From Gemmatimonadales bacterium UBA4456 (GTDB lineage Bacteria > Gemmatimonadota > Gemmatimonadetes > Longimicrobiales > Gaopeijiaceae): a stretch of DNA of 64,000 bases. The notes beneath the pieces are model-generated. The model was not told the DNA's origin, ran no database searches, and saw only the letters and a program-made list of their open reading frames with translations. This document shows positions 52,941-62,252 of the stretch, one piece after another. Where the stretch lies: positions 1 to 64,000 of the forward strand of contig DGOW01000051.1 of NCBI GenBank assembly GCA_002390225.1, in the 5' to 3' direction. Position numbers and translations under genes: made by a program. Numbering within the stretch: the stretch's first letter is position 1; the number at the start of each line of letters is the position of its first letter.

Positions 52941-53976
52941 CGCCCAGGCCTGGGTCACGGTCCTCGCGGGCGGCATTGGCTCCCGTTTCTGGCCCGCCAG
53001 CACACTACGTCGGCCGAAGCAGCTTCTCCCTCTCGGTAGCGAGGAGCCACTCATCGTCGATACGCTGCAGCGTGCCCGTGCCCTGGCAACCGACGAGAGG
53101 ATTCGTATCCTCGCCGGTGAACATCTCGCCGGCCCTTTCCAGACGGCTCTGCCCGACCTTGGTCGGGAAAGTTTCTGGATCGAACCACAAGCTCGTGGCA
53201 CCGCACCTGTCCTGGCGTGGGCCGCGTGGAAGCTGGCACAGATCGACCCCGATGCAGTGATGGTATCGTTGCACGCGGACCACCTGCTCGAACCCATCGA
53301 CGCCTTCGTGCATACGGTTGCAACCGCCGTTGAGGTCGCTCGTCGGGATGAACTCCTCCTGAGCATCGGGGTGTCGCCAGATCGTATTGAAACAGGCTAT
53401 GGGCACATCGAGGTCGGCGAGCCGCTCGATCCAGCCGGGTCGGCCGAGTCGTTCCGTGTGCAGGCCTTCCACGAAAAGCCCGACGCGGACACAGCACGTC
53501 GATATGTGAACGAAGGATTCCTCTGGAACACGGGCATCTTCATCTGGAAGGCATCCGTCCTCCTGGACGAACTGGCACGTCACGCGCCGGAGATCTCTGA
53601 ACTTCTTCCATTGATCGGCGAAGAGGGCGACGAGGCTTTTTTCGAGCGAGTACCTGTCACTGTGATCGATCGGGCTGTGATGGAGCGCAGCGACCGCGTC
53701 GGCGTCGTGAAGGCTACCTTCAGCTGGGACGACGTGGGCAGCTGGGAGGCCCTCGCCCGTACTCGTGCGCCGGATGCTGCAGGCAACGTGACACTCGGGA
53801 ACGTCGACCTCGTCGACTCGACTGGCTGCATTGTGTATGAGGAGGGACCGGGACGAGTCGTTGTCCTCGGAGCGGACGACCTCGTCGTCGTACAAACCAC
53901 GGATACCACGATGGTGCTGCCGCGAGCACGTGCCCACGAGCTCAAAGATCTTCTCGCGCGCCTGGAGAGCGAGTGA
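52906..53976 (+). CDS. manC: Mannose-1-phosphate guanylyltransferase
   Basis: A nucleotidyltransferase of about 356 residues that makes GDP-mannose from mannose-1-phosphate and GTP. Signatures are VLAGGIGSRFWPAST, LPLGSEEPLI, HADHLLEP, ETGYGHIEVG, FHEKPDADTA and NTGIFIWKA. There is no fused isomerase domain. Homology begins near 52945. TTG 52906 is the nearest in-frame start; GTG 52858 is an alternative. Both fall within the receiver gene in another frame, so the start is uncertain. It overlaps the next gene by one base. Confidence 0.9.
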   Translation: MSESKRSSATPDAQAWVTVLAGGIGSRFWPASTLRRPKQLLPLGSEEPLIVDTLQRARALATDERIRILAGEHLAGPFQTALPDLGRESFWIEPQARGTAPVLAWAAWKLAQIDPDAVMVSLHADHLLEPIDAFVHTVATAVEVARRDELLLSIGVSPDRIETGYGHIEVGEPLDPAGSAESFRVQAFHEKPDADTARRYVNEGFLWNTGIFIWKASVLLDELARHAPEISELLPLIGEEGDEAFFERVPVTVIDRAVMERSDRVGVVKATFSWDDVGSWEALARTRAPDAAGNVTLGNVDLVDSTGCIVYEEGPGRVVVLGADDLVVVQTTDTTMVLPRARAHELKDLLARLESE

Positions 53977-55193
53977 TGACAGACGTGACTCTGTATCTCT
54001 TCGACGACCACCGGGCCCGTCGCTGGGCTCCACTCAGCCTAACGCGGCCCGTAGGGGAGCTGCTCCACGGGTGCCTCACTCTGCGCCAGCGCGCAGAGCA
54101 TGTCTTCGGAACTGAATGCCTGGGGCATGTTAGCCGCACGGCGCTAGTGGGCTTTGACGAGGCTGACGCGGCTCCCGCGATCAGACCAGACGACGTAGCG
54201 CCTACTGGGACACGTATCCTTCTGTCGAGTCGGGCGGTCGTCGACGTTCAGGAGTTCGAACAGCCATCGGGCTCGTCGCGGATCTTCATCGAGGGAGCGC
54301 CCGCAGGCTGGATCATCGCGGACGGCGACCCTCTGCCCCCCGAGGCGTGGCTGCGGAACCCGGAAGCAGAACCGGACGAGAGCCCCCGCCTCGAGCTCGA
54401 TGGCATGATCCTCGGTCACCCGTGGGATCTGATCGCAGCGAACGACGAGCGGATCACACGAGATGTCGCCCACTTCTTCCGGTCCGATGATGCGACCCCG
54501 GGGGCGCACCGAATCGGGGAACACAATGTGTCGCTCGGCATCGGGGCCACGATCGAGCCTGGCGTGCACCTCGACCTACGCCACGGTCCAATCCGTCTCG
54601 ACGACGGAGTGACGATCGAAGGACCCGCACGACTCACAGGCCCACTCTACATCGGTGCAGGCTCCACCATCTTCGGTGGAGCAGTGGGAACCTCCTCAAT
54701 CGGGCCGGTCTGCCTCGTGCGCGGCGAAGTCGCTCACAGTGTGTTCCTCGGGTATGACAACAAGGCGCACGACGGGCACATCGGACACGCATTCGTTGGT
54801 CGGTGGGTGAACCTCGGCGCCTTCACGACGAACTCTGATCTTAAAAACAACTACCGATCAGTTCGGGTCTGGACTCCTGAAGGAGAAGTCGATTCGGAGC
54901 TGTCAAAGGTCGGCTGCTTCCTGGGCGATCATGTGAAGACAGGGATCGGTACGGTCCTCAACACAGGCACGGTCATAGGAGCCGGTAGCAATGTCTTCGG
55001 CGGGCTGATGCCACCCAACGCGGTGCCGCCCTTCAGCTGGGGATCTGGCAGGGACTTCCGGGATCACCGTCTCGAAAAATTCCTCGAGACAGCTGAACGG
55101 GTGATGTCACGCAGAGATCAGGAACTCACCCCGGGCGTTACAGAGGTGCTGCGAGTTGCCTGGGGGAAGACCGCGGGTCGCCGCGCTCAGTGA
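53976..55193 (+). CDS. GlmU-like sugar nucleotidyltransferase / acyltransferase
   Basis: A 405-residue protein of the alternative bacterial GlmU type. The first half (1-170) is a divergent nucleotidyltransferase region starting YLFDDHRARRWAPLSLTRPV. The second half (about 190-400) is a left-handed beta helix with hexapeptide repeats and the stretch GPVCLVRGEVAHSVFLGYDN and HIGHAFVGRWVNLGAFTTNSDLKNNY, typical of GlmU-like acetyltransferases. It may make UDP-GlcNAc or another sugar nucleotide. The start is ATG 53976, one base inside the manC stop. Confidence 0.85.
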   Translation: MTDVTLYLFDDHRARRWAPLSLTRPVGELLHGCLTLRQRAEHVFGTECLGHVSRTALVGFDEADAAPAIRPDDVAPTGTRILLSSRAVVDVQEFEQPSGSSRIFIEGAPAGWIIADGDPLPPEAWLRNPEAEPDESPRLELDGMILGHPWDLIAANDERITRDVAHFFRSDDATPGAHRIGEHNVSLGIGATIEPGVHLDLRHGPIRLDDGVTIEGPARLTGPLYIGAGSTIFGGAVGTSSIGPVCLVRGEVAHSVFLGYDNKAHDGHIGHAFVGRWVNLGAFTTNSDLKNNYRSVRVWTPEGEVDSELSKVGCFLGDHVKTGIGTVLNTGTVIGAGSNVFGGLMPPNAVPPFSWGSGRDFRDHRLEKFLETAERVMSRRDQELTPGVTEVLRVAWGKTAGRRAQ

Positions 55194-55211
55194 GCGGAAG
55201 GCTATGACGCC

Positions 55212-56033
55212 GTGAAGGTCTCGGTCCTGGGAAGCGGCAGCGCCGGTAACTCGATCTTCGTGCAGGGGGGCAACACGCGGATCCTGATCGACGCCGGCTT
55301 CAGCGGCCGGGCGATCGCCCAACGCCTCGACACCATCGGTGTGCAGGCCGATGCGATCGACGCGATCGTCGTGACGCATGAGCATGGTGACCACACCGGT
55401 GGCGTCGGCGTATATGCGCGACGTCACGGGACTCCGGTCTACATGACCGAGCGGACGCAAGCCGCCTGCAACGGGATCCTCCGCGGGAAGGAGACCGTCC
55501 GCCCATACGATCCCGGTCGACCCTTCCACATAGGCGACATTCGAGTTGAGCCGTTCCTCACGGTCCATGACGCCGTGGACCCGGTAGGCGTCGCAGTTGT
55601 GGACGAGTGCACGGGCCTGCGCCTCGGTGTGGCCACTGACCTCGGGCGCCCGACCGCACAGATCAGGCACGCACTCTCGGGGTGTGATTTCCTCGTACTC
55701 GAAGCCAATCACGACGAAGTCTTGCTGCACACGAGCCACTACCCGGTGTCCGTGAAGCGGCGTATCGCGTCGAGCCACGGGCACCTGTCCAATCAGGCGG
55801 CCGCTCGCTTCGCCGTTGACCTCCTGCACTCCCGCCTGGCGGGTGTCGTCCTCGCGCACCTCTCGAACGAATGCAACCGCGCGGAACTGGCGCTCGACGT
55901 GGTTGGTGCAGCTTTGCAGAAGGCCGGGTGGTCCGGCCACCTCGAGGTCGCCACGCAAGATCATCCGACAGCTCTGCTGGACGTCGAGGAATTGCAGTAC
56001 CGAAACGGCCCCACTCAACTGAGCCTGCTCTAG
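55212..56033 (+). CDS. MBL-fold metallo-hydrolase, YycJ/WalJ-like
   Basis: A 273-residue metallo-beta-lactamase fold enzyme. Metal motif HxHxDH is in VVTHEHGDHTGG (about 55-66); further ligands lie in VHDAVDP and ASDLGRP-like VATDLGRP, with a His after GHLSN. The start of the fold, LGSGSAGNSIFV, matches YycJ/WalJ exonuclease-like family members. The nearest named members act in DNA mismatch repair as 5'-exonucleases. The start is GTG 55212, 18 bases after its neighbour. Confidence 0.87.
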   Translation: MKVSVLGSGSAGNSIFVQGGNTRILIDAGFSGRAIAQRLDTIGVQADAIDAIVVTHEHGDHTGGVGVYARRHGTPVYMTERTQAACNGILRGKETVRPYDPGRPFHIGDIRVEPFLTVHDAVDPVGVAVVDECTGLRLGVATDLGRPTAQIRHALSGCDFLVLEANHDEVLLHTSHYPVSVKRRIASSHGHLSNQAAARFAVDLLHSRLAGVVLAHLSNECNRAELALDVVGAALQKAGWSGHLEVATQDHPTALLDVEELQYRNGPTQLSLL

Positions 56034-56077
56034 CAAGACCTGTGCGATCCGCGCCGGTGCTCTGGCCGGCACTCAGG

Positions 56078-56701
56078 TCAGCGCCGGTCTCCTTCCTTTC
56101 GCCCTACCGTAAGTCGGGCGGGAGTGTCTCGGTCGAGCTGCTCGTGGGCCTCCTCAAGGCGTGCGTCAGCAAGCGCCACGGCTCCGGCGAACACCTGCTC
56201 GAGGGCACGACAGCCCCTCGTTTCCAGCGCCTCCAGCTCGTGTGCGAGCGTTTTCGCTGCCTCAACCGTGAGGTCACGATGGCGATACTCGTGGGAGCGG
56301 ATCGCGACTTCGATCGTTTCCCAGGACGTACGTTCGGCTTCTGGTCGAAAGCGCTCAGCCGGCCAAGAGGGCAACGTTATCCGCACCTGCACTTCGAGTC
56401 TGAGACGCGCGACGCGACAACGTCCGCCTGCGCCTGCCGGCTGCCAAGATGGCTGTATGTGATACTCCGTGAGCCCCTGTGACATCTGACCGCCAGCCCC
56501 GGCTAGCCGGGTACGATTCAGTCGGGCGATCACGTCCGTGAGCGTCGAGTCCGGCAGCGCGTAGTACGTCTCCGAAAACTCGACGACGACCACGTCAACT
56601 GGGTTTCCCTGGCCAGATGACTGCCCCGCGAGGATGACCGGCCCGGGCCCAAACGACAACAGCATGGCGAGCAGACACACCCGCAGATGGAGCCCCTTCA
56701 T
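56078..56701 (-). CDS. DUF922-type predicted secreted zinc protease
   Basis: A 207-residue protein with a signal peptide (hydrophobic 8-25). The HExxH motif is His137-Glu-Tyr-Arg-His141 in IRSHEYRHRDL. The preceding EFSETYYALPDSTLTDVIARLN, a Cys near 95 and ITLPSW match the DUF922 family of predicted secreted Zn proteases. The start is ATG 56701, 4 bases after rseP, so it is the last gene of the rpsB operon. The target is unknown. Confidence 0.82.
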   Translation of the reverse strand: MKGLHLRVCLLAMLLSFGPGPVILAGQSSGQGNPVDVVVVEFSETYYALPDSTLTDVIARLNRTRLAGAGGQMSQGLTEYHIQPSWQPAGAGGRCRVARLRLEVQVRITLPSWPAERFRPEAERTSWETIEVAIRSHEYRHRDLTVEAAKTLAHELEALETRGCRALEQVFAGAVALADARLEEAHEQLDRDTPARLTVGRKEGDRR

Positions 56702-56705
56702 CGCC

Positions 56706-58067
56706 TCAGATGCCGAACAGCCTCAGCACGTCGTTGGACAATGCCCAAAGCATAATCCCGACGATGATAAAGAAGCCGACGTTACTCCACTTCAGCTTCT
56801 GTTCCACGCTCAGTGCGCGCCCGCCGCGAATCGCCTCGATCGCGAGGAAAACCAGGTGTCCACCATCCAGCACCGGAATGGGGAGCAGGTTCAGGACCGC
56901 AAGATTGACGCTGAACAGCGCCATGAAGCTGAGGAAGGTCTCGAGCCCCGCCTCTGCCGCCTGCCCCGAGGCTTCTCCGATCGTCACGATGCTGCCCAGG
57001 GAGCGAGGCGAAACCCCACCGGTGACGAGATCTTTCAGAAAGCCGAGAATTACATATGTGACAAATTCAGTCTCCTGATAGCCCGTCACGACCGCCTGGC
57101 CCATCGAGACCTTTTCGTAAGCCATTTCTATCATCGGCGGCACAATTCCCGCACGACCGATCACTCGCGTACTACCGTCCGGCCCAGGCTCCTCGACCGA
57201 GTCGAGCGTAACCGCCCGGACAAGCTCACTACCATCTCGAGTGATCGTCAGTTCGACCCGCTCACCAGGACGCGCCTGAATCTGATCGACGAAGTCGTAC
57301 CAGCCCGCTGTCGCTTCCCCGTCCACGGCAGTAACGCGATCACCGGCATCCAGCTCGGCCCTGTAGGCCGGCGAACCCGGATCGGTCATCCCGACACCGG
57401 ACTCGAGCCAGACGTTCAACGACGTATACAGCGCTCGGCGCCCCTCCTCCGTAACGGGGAGAAGGATCTCGATGCTACGAGAGGGCTCGACCAAGTCGAT
57501 CACCAGGGGACCCGGCTCGCCCTCATACAGCGCACGCCGGATGTGCCCCCAATGCTCCATCGGCTCGCCGCCGACTCGTACAATGCGGCTACCACGCTCG
57601 ACGTCCGAGAGTGCCTCGGTCCCGAGCGGCAGCGTACTCTCGACCACCTGGCCGATCCGCGTGCTATCGAAGTGACGTTCTCCGTAACTGGCCGCCAGGA
57701 ACGTGTAGACGCCGAAGGCGAAGAGCATGTTCATAATTACGCCCGCGGAGATCACAAGCGTGCGCGCCCAGATCGGCTTGGCGTCGAAGTCGCGATCGCT
57801 CGGCTCGCGAGATGAGCCGGGCACCTGCCCCCCCTCAATCTGCTCCATCATCTCGTCGTCCATGCCACCCATCTTCACATATCCACCGAGCGGGATGGCG
57901 CTGACGATGTACTCAGTTTCTCCACGTGTGAATCCCAACACGCGTGGCCCGAGGCCGATCGAAAATCTCTGAACTTCAATGCCGACGGACTTCGCCGCCC
58001 AGAAGTGCCCTAATTCGTGCACGAGAATCAGCACACCGAGCACAATGACGGTCGCAAGTACGGTCAT
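56706..58067 (-). CDS. rseP: Site-2 intramembrane metalloprotease RseP
   Basis: A 453-residue M50B protease. HExxH is in LVHELGHFWAAKS (about 17-29); the third ligand motif LNLLPIPVLDGGHL lies near 395-408. Three to four transmembrane helices flank two PDZ-like domains (about 110-220 and 225-305). In diderms it cleaves anti-sigma factors and signal peptides. The start is ATG 58067, overlapping the dxr stop by four bases. Confidence 0.95.
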   Translation of the reverse strand: MTVLATVIVLGVLILVHELGHFWAAKSVGIEVQRFSIGLGPRVLGFTRGETEYIVSAIPLGGYVKMGGMDDEMMEQIEGGQVPGSSREPSDRDFDAKPIWARTLVISAGVIMNMLFAFGVYTFLAASYGERHFDSTRIGQVVESTLPLGTEALSDVERGSRIVRVGGEPMEHWGHIRRALYEGEPGPLVIDLVEPSRSIEILLPVTEEGRRALYTSLNVWLESGVGMTDPGSPAYRAELDAGDRVTAVDGEATAGWYDFVDQIQARPGERVELTITRDGSELVRAVTLDSVEEPGPDGSTRVIGRAGIVPPMIEMAYEKVSMGQAVVTGYQETEFVTYVILGFLKDLVTGGVSPRSLGSIVTIGEASGQAAEAGLETFLSFMALFSVNLAVLNLLPIPVLDGGHLVFLAIEAIRGGRALSVEQKLKWSNVGFFIIVGIMLWALSNDVLRLFGI

Positions 58068-59236
58068 GACGTCGTCCCCATAGCTTCCCCGCAACGAAGG
58101 GCTTCTTCGGCCGCCACCGAGCGGGCCGCGGTATCCACGGCGATCACATCGTCGAGATCACGCGGCTCGTCAGCCCCGATCCGGTCCATCGTTCTTCTAA
58201 CCATGTCGGAAATTTCGGGGAAGCGAATTCGATTCTCCAGGAATGCCTCAACGGCGACTTCATTCGAGGCGTTGTACACCGCCGGTGCGCATCCGCTCCG
58301 CCGCCCTGCTTCGATACCTAACGAATACATCGGAAAGGCTTCATGGTCGATCTCCTCGAACGTGAGCGGGGAGGATCGCACTGGGTCGTAGGTGCGCAAG
58401 GCTCCGTCGTCTACGCGCTCCGGGTAATTAAGCGCGTACAGAATGGGTAGTTCCATCGTTGGAAATCCGAGCTGGGCCAGCACCGAGCCGTCCACGAACT
58501 CTACGAAGGAGTGGATGATGGACTGCGGATGAACAACTGCATTGATCCGCTCATAATCCAGACCATAGAGGAAGTGCGCTTCAATCACCTCCAGCGCCTT
58601 GTTGGCTAGCGTCGCGGAATCAATGGTGATCTTCGCACCCATGTCCCAGGTAGGATGCTGAAGCGCGCTGGAGGCCTTCACCTGCACGAGATCTTCCGCG
58701 GGTTGCCCCCGGAACGGGCCACCGGAGGCTGTAAGCGTAATCCGCTGAACCTCGGTGTCCGTGGCTCCCTGCAGACACTGCAGAATCGCTGAGTGCTCCG
58801 AGTCGATGGGCACGACCTCGCCCCCGCCCCGTTCTGCCGCGGCGAGGACCAGCGTGCCACCGGCGACCAGAGATTCCTTGTTCGCAAGAGCTAGCCGATG
58901 GCCAGCCTCGAGAGCCGAGAGCGTGGGTCGCAGGCCGGCCGCACCGACCAGGGCGTTCAGGACGACGTCGACATCCGGGTGTGCAGCGACCTCGAGCATC
59001 GCATCGACCCCCTGCCCCCACACCACGGTGGCGTCGCTCGAGTGGGGGAGGGCGACCGTATCATCGCACAGGACAGCCGTCCTCGGGGCAAACTCGGCGG
59101 CCTGGGCCGCCAGGGTGTCGACACTCCGGTTGGCTACCAGGGCCACGACCTCGAAACGCTCGGGGTGTCGGCGTATCACCTTGAGCGCGCTTCGCCCGAT
59201 GGAGCCGGTCGAGCCCAGGATTGCGACGCGAATCAC
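58064..59236 (-). CDS. dxr: 1-deoxy-D-xylulose 5-phosphate reductoisomerase
   Basis: A 390-residue NADPH enzyme of the MEP isoprenoid pathway. The N-terminal Rossmann motif is ILGSTGSIGRSALKVI (6-21). Metal-binding residues lie in PIDSEHSAI (Asp/Glu), and TLTASGGPFRG and DMGAKITIDSATLANKALEVIEAHFL are present. Overlaps cdsA and rseP by four bases each. It feeds UppS through isopentenyl diphosphate. Confidence 0.97.
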   Translation of the reverse strand: MIRVAILGSTGSIGRSALKVIRRHPERFEVVALVANRSVDTLAAQAAEFAPRTAVLCDDTVALPHSSDATVVWGQGVDAMLEVAAHPDVDVVLNALVGAAGLRPTLSALEAGHRLALANKESLVAGGTLVLAAAERGGGEVVPIDSEHSAILQCLQGATDTEVQRITLTASGGPFRGQPAEDLVQVKASSALQHPTWDMGAKITIDSATLANKALEVIEAHFLYGLDYERINAVVHPQSIIHSFVEFVDGSVLAQLGFPTMELPILYALNYPERVDDGALRTYDPVRSSPLTFEEIDHEAFPMYSLGIEAGRRSGCAPAVYNASNEVAVEAFLENRIRFPEISDMVRRTMDRIGADEPRDLDDVIAVDTAARSVAAEEALRCGEAMGTTS

Positions 59237-60120
59237 GTGAAATTCGCCAGGAGGATCAGAAGCCCGTACGACACAGGGATCGTAAAGATCAGGGAGTCGA
59301 TACGGTCGAGGACACCACCATGGCCGGGGAAGAGCCCACCGGAGTCCTTAAGCCCCGCCTCACGCTTGAAGACCGACTCCAATAGATCACCGATCACTGC
59401 AACGAAGCCGAGCGCGGCCCCAACCAGCGCGAGAGGTAGCACTCCTGCCTCGGCAAGCTCCGGTAGACGGCCCCCGACGACGCTCAGCCACGCTACCCCT
59501 GCGACGGCCGCCCCGGCGACGTTCGCCCAAAAACCTACCCACGACTTGTTCGGCGAGATCGTCGGCGCGAGGCGAGCCCGCCCCTTCCCCCACCACGTGC
59601 CCGCGAAGTAAGCGGACGCATCGCCCACCCACGTGGCCACGAGTGGAAGCGCCACGATGTAGAGGGAGGCGAGGGGATCGACGGAACCGGTAGTCCAGCC
59701 CTGGTGCACTGGAAGTGCTAGCAGGAGGGGCAGGAAGCCGAGCGCTAGTCCAGTATAAATCGAACCAAATACGGTCACCGCTGCAGCTGGAAGCGGGCTT
59801 CCTTCAGGCCCTCGGGTCCGCATTGCCTCGAGCGCCGCGACGACACTAGCCACGATCACGATGCCAAGCGCGAACGGAGCAAACTCCCGAAAGACGGGGC
59901 GCCAGGCGGCCAGAAGTACGAACGACGCGGAGGCCGTCACCCCGACCCACTCGATCGGCCTTACATCCTTCTCCTGGGCGAACCGGTATACCTCGTGCGC
60001 TCCCCACGCGGCGAACGCTGCCAGAGGGGCTGCGACGAACCAGCCACCCAGGTAGACGAGCGCCAGAACGGCCGGGATCGCCACGACGGAAACGGCAACG
60101 CGCTTCGCGAGCTCGTTCAC
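59233..60120 (-). CDS. cdsA: Phosphatidate cytidylyltransferase
   Basis: A 295-residue membrane enzyme making CDP-diacylglycerol from phosphatidate and CTP. About eight hydrophobic segments. The signature near the C-terminus is DLLESVFKREAGLKDSGGLFPGHGGVLDRIDSL (about 240-275), preceded by ISPNKSWVGFWAN. The start is GTG 60120, 10 bases after the uppS stop; the open frame to 60303 lies inside uppS. Confidence 0.96.
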   Translation of the reverse strand: MNELAKRVAVSVVAIPAVLALVYLGGWFVAAPLAAFAAWGAHEVYRFAQEKDVRPIEWVGVTASASFVLLAAWRPVFREFAPFALGIVIVASVVAALEAMRTRGPEGSPLPAAAVTVFGSIYTGLALGFLPLLLALPVHQGWTTGSVDPLASLYIVALPLVATWVGDASAYFAGTWWGKGRARLAPTISPNKSWVGFWANVAGAAVAGVAWLSVVGGRLPELAEAGVLPLALVGAALGFVAVIGDLLESVFKREAGLKDSGGLFPGHGGVLDRIDSLIFTIPVSYGLLILLANFT

Positions 60121-60130
60121 GGTTGACGGC

Positions 60131-60886
60131 TCAGGAGGCCTGAACGCCAGCGCTGACGCGCCCGAAGCGGCGATCACGACGCTGATAGTCCAGGATCGCT
60201 TCGAAGAGGTGTTCGCGATCGAACTCCGGCCAGTAGACCGGAGACATGTGAAGCTCGGTGTACGCCAGCTGCCACAACATGAAGTTGCTGAGCCGGTGCT
60301 CACCGGAGGTACGAATCAGCAAATCCGGATCAGGAAGTCCCCTTGTGAAGAGCGAGTCCTCGAGGGCCTCGTCATCGATCTCCGAGGACTGCAGCTCACC
60401 CGAGCGTACCCGGTCAGCAAGAGCACGGGCCGCGCGAAGGAGCTCTTCACGCCCTCCGTAGGAGATCATCAGGTTCAGCCGCAGCCGGTCGCCACCTCGG
60501 GTGCGTTCGGCAAGCTGCTCCACGGCCGAGCGAGTCGACTCGTCGACACGGTCCAGATCACCGAGAACATGCACTTCTACACCCTGTCGGCGCAGGTCTG
60601 CCGCCTCTTTTCGGGCGTAGAGCTGCAGCAGCCCCATCAGCGCAGAGACTTCCTGAAGGGGGCGCTTCCAGTTCTCGGTGGAGAAGGCAAACAGGGTCAG
60701 GTTGTCGAGCCCGGCCTCGACCGAACCTTCGACAACCTCACGCACCGACTTCATGCCTTCGCGATGACCAAGGTGGCGAGGCAGACCCCGCTCACCGGCC
60801 CACCGTCCGTTCCCATCCATGATGACCGCAACGTGTGACGGTACGACACCGCCAAGGCGCACGCGGTCGAGTCGATCGGAGGGCAT
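60131..60886 (-). CDS. uppS: Undecaprenyl diphosphate synthase
   Basis: A 251-residue cis-prenyltransferase that makes C55 lipid carrier for wall synthesis. The diphosphate-binding motif is VAVIMDGNGRWAGERGL (about 18-34), followed by GHREGMKS, TLFAFSTENWKRP, NLMISYGGREE and RTSGEHRLSNFMLWQLAYTEL. Length is typical. Starts 24 bases after frr. Confidence 0.97.
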   Translation of the reverse strand: MPSDRLDRVRLGGVVPSHVAVIMDGNGRWAGERGLPRHLGHREGMKSVREVVEGSVEAGLDNLTLFAFSTENWKRPLQEVSALMGLLQLYARKEAADLRRQGVEVHVLGDLDRVDESTRSAVEQLAERTRGGDRLRLNLMISYGGREELLRAARALADRVRSGELQSSEIDDEALEDSLFTRGLPDPDLLIRTSGEHRLSNFMLWQLAYTELHMSPVYWPEFDREHLFEAILDYQRRDRRFGRVSAGVQAS

Positions 60887-60909
60887 GGTCTGGTGAGGTA
60901 GAGGTCGGC

Positions 60910-61461
60910 CTAGATGGCCATGACCTCTTCTTCTTTCGCCTTCAACATGCCTTGGATCTTGTCCGTGTACTCGTGCGTGAGCTTCTCGAGCTGTTCCTCG
61001 CGACGACGCCCTTCGTCCTCGCCGACCTCATGCTCCTTGACCAGCTCGTGGATCTCCTCACGAACCGTGCGCCGTGCATGGCGAATCGAGATCCGACCGT
61101 CTTCGGCCATCTTGTGAAGGATCTTCACGAACTCCTTCCGACGCTCCTCGTTGAGCGGGGGAATCGGCACGCGGATCACATTTCCGTCGTTCATCGGATT
61201 CAGCCCGAGATCTGACGTCATGATCGCCTTTTCCACATCTCCGAGAAGTGTCTTGTCGAACGGCTGCACCATGATCATGCTCGGCTCAGGCGTGTTGATC
61301 GTCGCTACCTGGTTCAGCGGCATCTGGGAGCCATATGCCTGCACCCGAACAGAGTCGAGCAGCGATGGGGTGGCCTTCCCGGTGCGGACGGTCGCGAACT
61401 CGCGGCGGATCGCCTCGAGCGCGTCATCCATGCGCTTCTTACCTTCTTCGACGGTCGCCAT
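60910..61461 (-). CDS. frr: Ribosome recycling factor
   Basis: A 183-residue protein. It has RMDDALEAIRREFATVRTGKA, MTSDLGLNPMNDGNVIRVPIPPLNEERRKEFVK and RHARRTVREEIHEL. The start is ATG 61461 with GGAG at good spacing; the TTG frame to 61491 has no ribosome binding site. Splits terminated ribosomes with EF-G. Confidence 0.97.
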   Translation of the reverse strand: MATVEEGKKRMDDALEAIRREFATVRTGKATPSLLDSVRVQAYGSQMPLNQVATINTPEPSMIMVQPFDKTLLGDVEKAIMTSDLGLNPMNDGNVIRVPIPPLNEERRKEFVKILHKMAEDGRISIRHARRTVREEIHELVKEHEVGEDEGRRREEQLEKLTHEYTDKIQGMLKAKEEEVMAI

Positions 61462-61523
61462 CTGCGTCTCCGGAGTACTGAGAGCGTTCAATGGAGGGGA
61501 TTCAGAGCCACTCCAAGAATCTG

Positions 61524-62249
61524 TTACGAAACTAGTGTACCCACCCGCTCACCACGAATGGCGCTCGCGACCGCGCCATGGTCACTAAGATTGAGCACGA
61601 TGATGGGCAGGTCATTTTCCTTGCAGAGTGCAACGGCTGCAGCATCCATCACGCCAAGTTCGCGCTGTACCACTTCCTGAAAGGAGATCGTGGGAATGAA
61701 CTCGGCAGTCGGGTCTAGGACCGGATCTGCCGTGTACACGCCCTGCACCTTTGTCGCCTTGATCACGACGTCCGACTCCATCTCGATCGCGCGCAGAACC
61801 GCCGCCGTGTCGGTTGAGAAGTACGGATTCCCCGTACCGCCCGCGAACAGGACGACGCGCCCCTTCTCCATGTGCCGCATCGCACGGCGGCGAATATACG
61901 GCTCCGCGATTTCTTCCATACGGATCGCGGTCATCACACGCGTTTCGACATCCTTGGCCTCAAGAAGATCCTGGACGGCCAGCGCATTGATGATCGTACC
62001 CAGCATGCCCATGTAGTCGGCCTGCACACGATCCATGCGTCCGCCCTTCGACGCGATCGCGCCGCGGACGATGTTCCCTCCACCGATCACGATCCCCAGC
62101 GACACACCCATCTCGACCAGCGACCGGATCTCGTCCGTCAGCTCATCGACGACTACGGGCTCAATGCCGAACCCACGCTCGCCGGCGAGTGCCTCGCCGG
62201 AAAGTTTGAGGAGGACCCTCTTGTACTGGAGTTCAGCTCGGTCGGCCAC
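61524..62249 (-). CDS. pyrH: UMP kinase
   Basis: A 241-residue amino-acid-kinase-fold hexameric enzyme that phosphorylates UMP. Motifs: LLKLSGEALAGERGFGI, GIVIGGGNIVRG, FAGGTGNPYFSTDTAAVLRA and ATKVQGVYTADP. The start is GTG 62249, only three bases after the tsf stop. Confidence 0.97.
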   Translation of the reverse strand: MADRAELQYKRVLLKLSGEALAGERGFGIEPVVVDELTDEIRSLVEMGVSLGIVIGGGNIVRGAIASKGGRMDRVQADYMGMLGTIINALAVQDLLEAKDVETRVMTAIRMEEIAEPYIRRRAMRHMEKGRVVLFAGGTGNPYFSTDTAAVLRAIEMESDVVIKATKVQGVYTADPVLDPTAEFIPTISFQEVVQRELGVMDAAAVALCKENDLPIIVLNLSDHGAVASAIRGERVGTLVS

Positions 62250-62252
62250 TAA

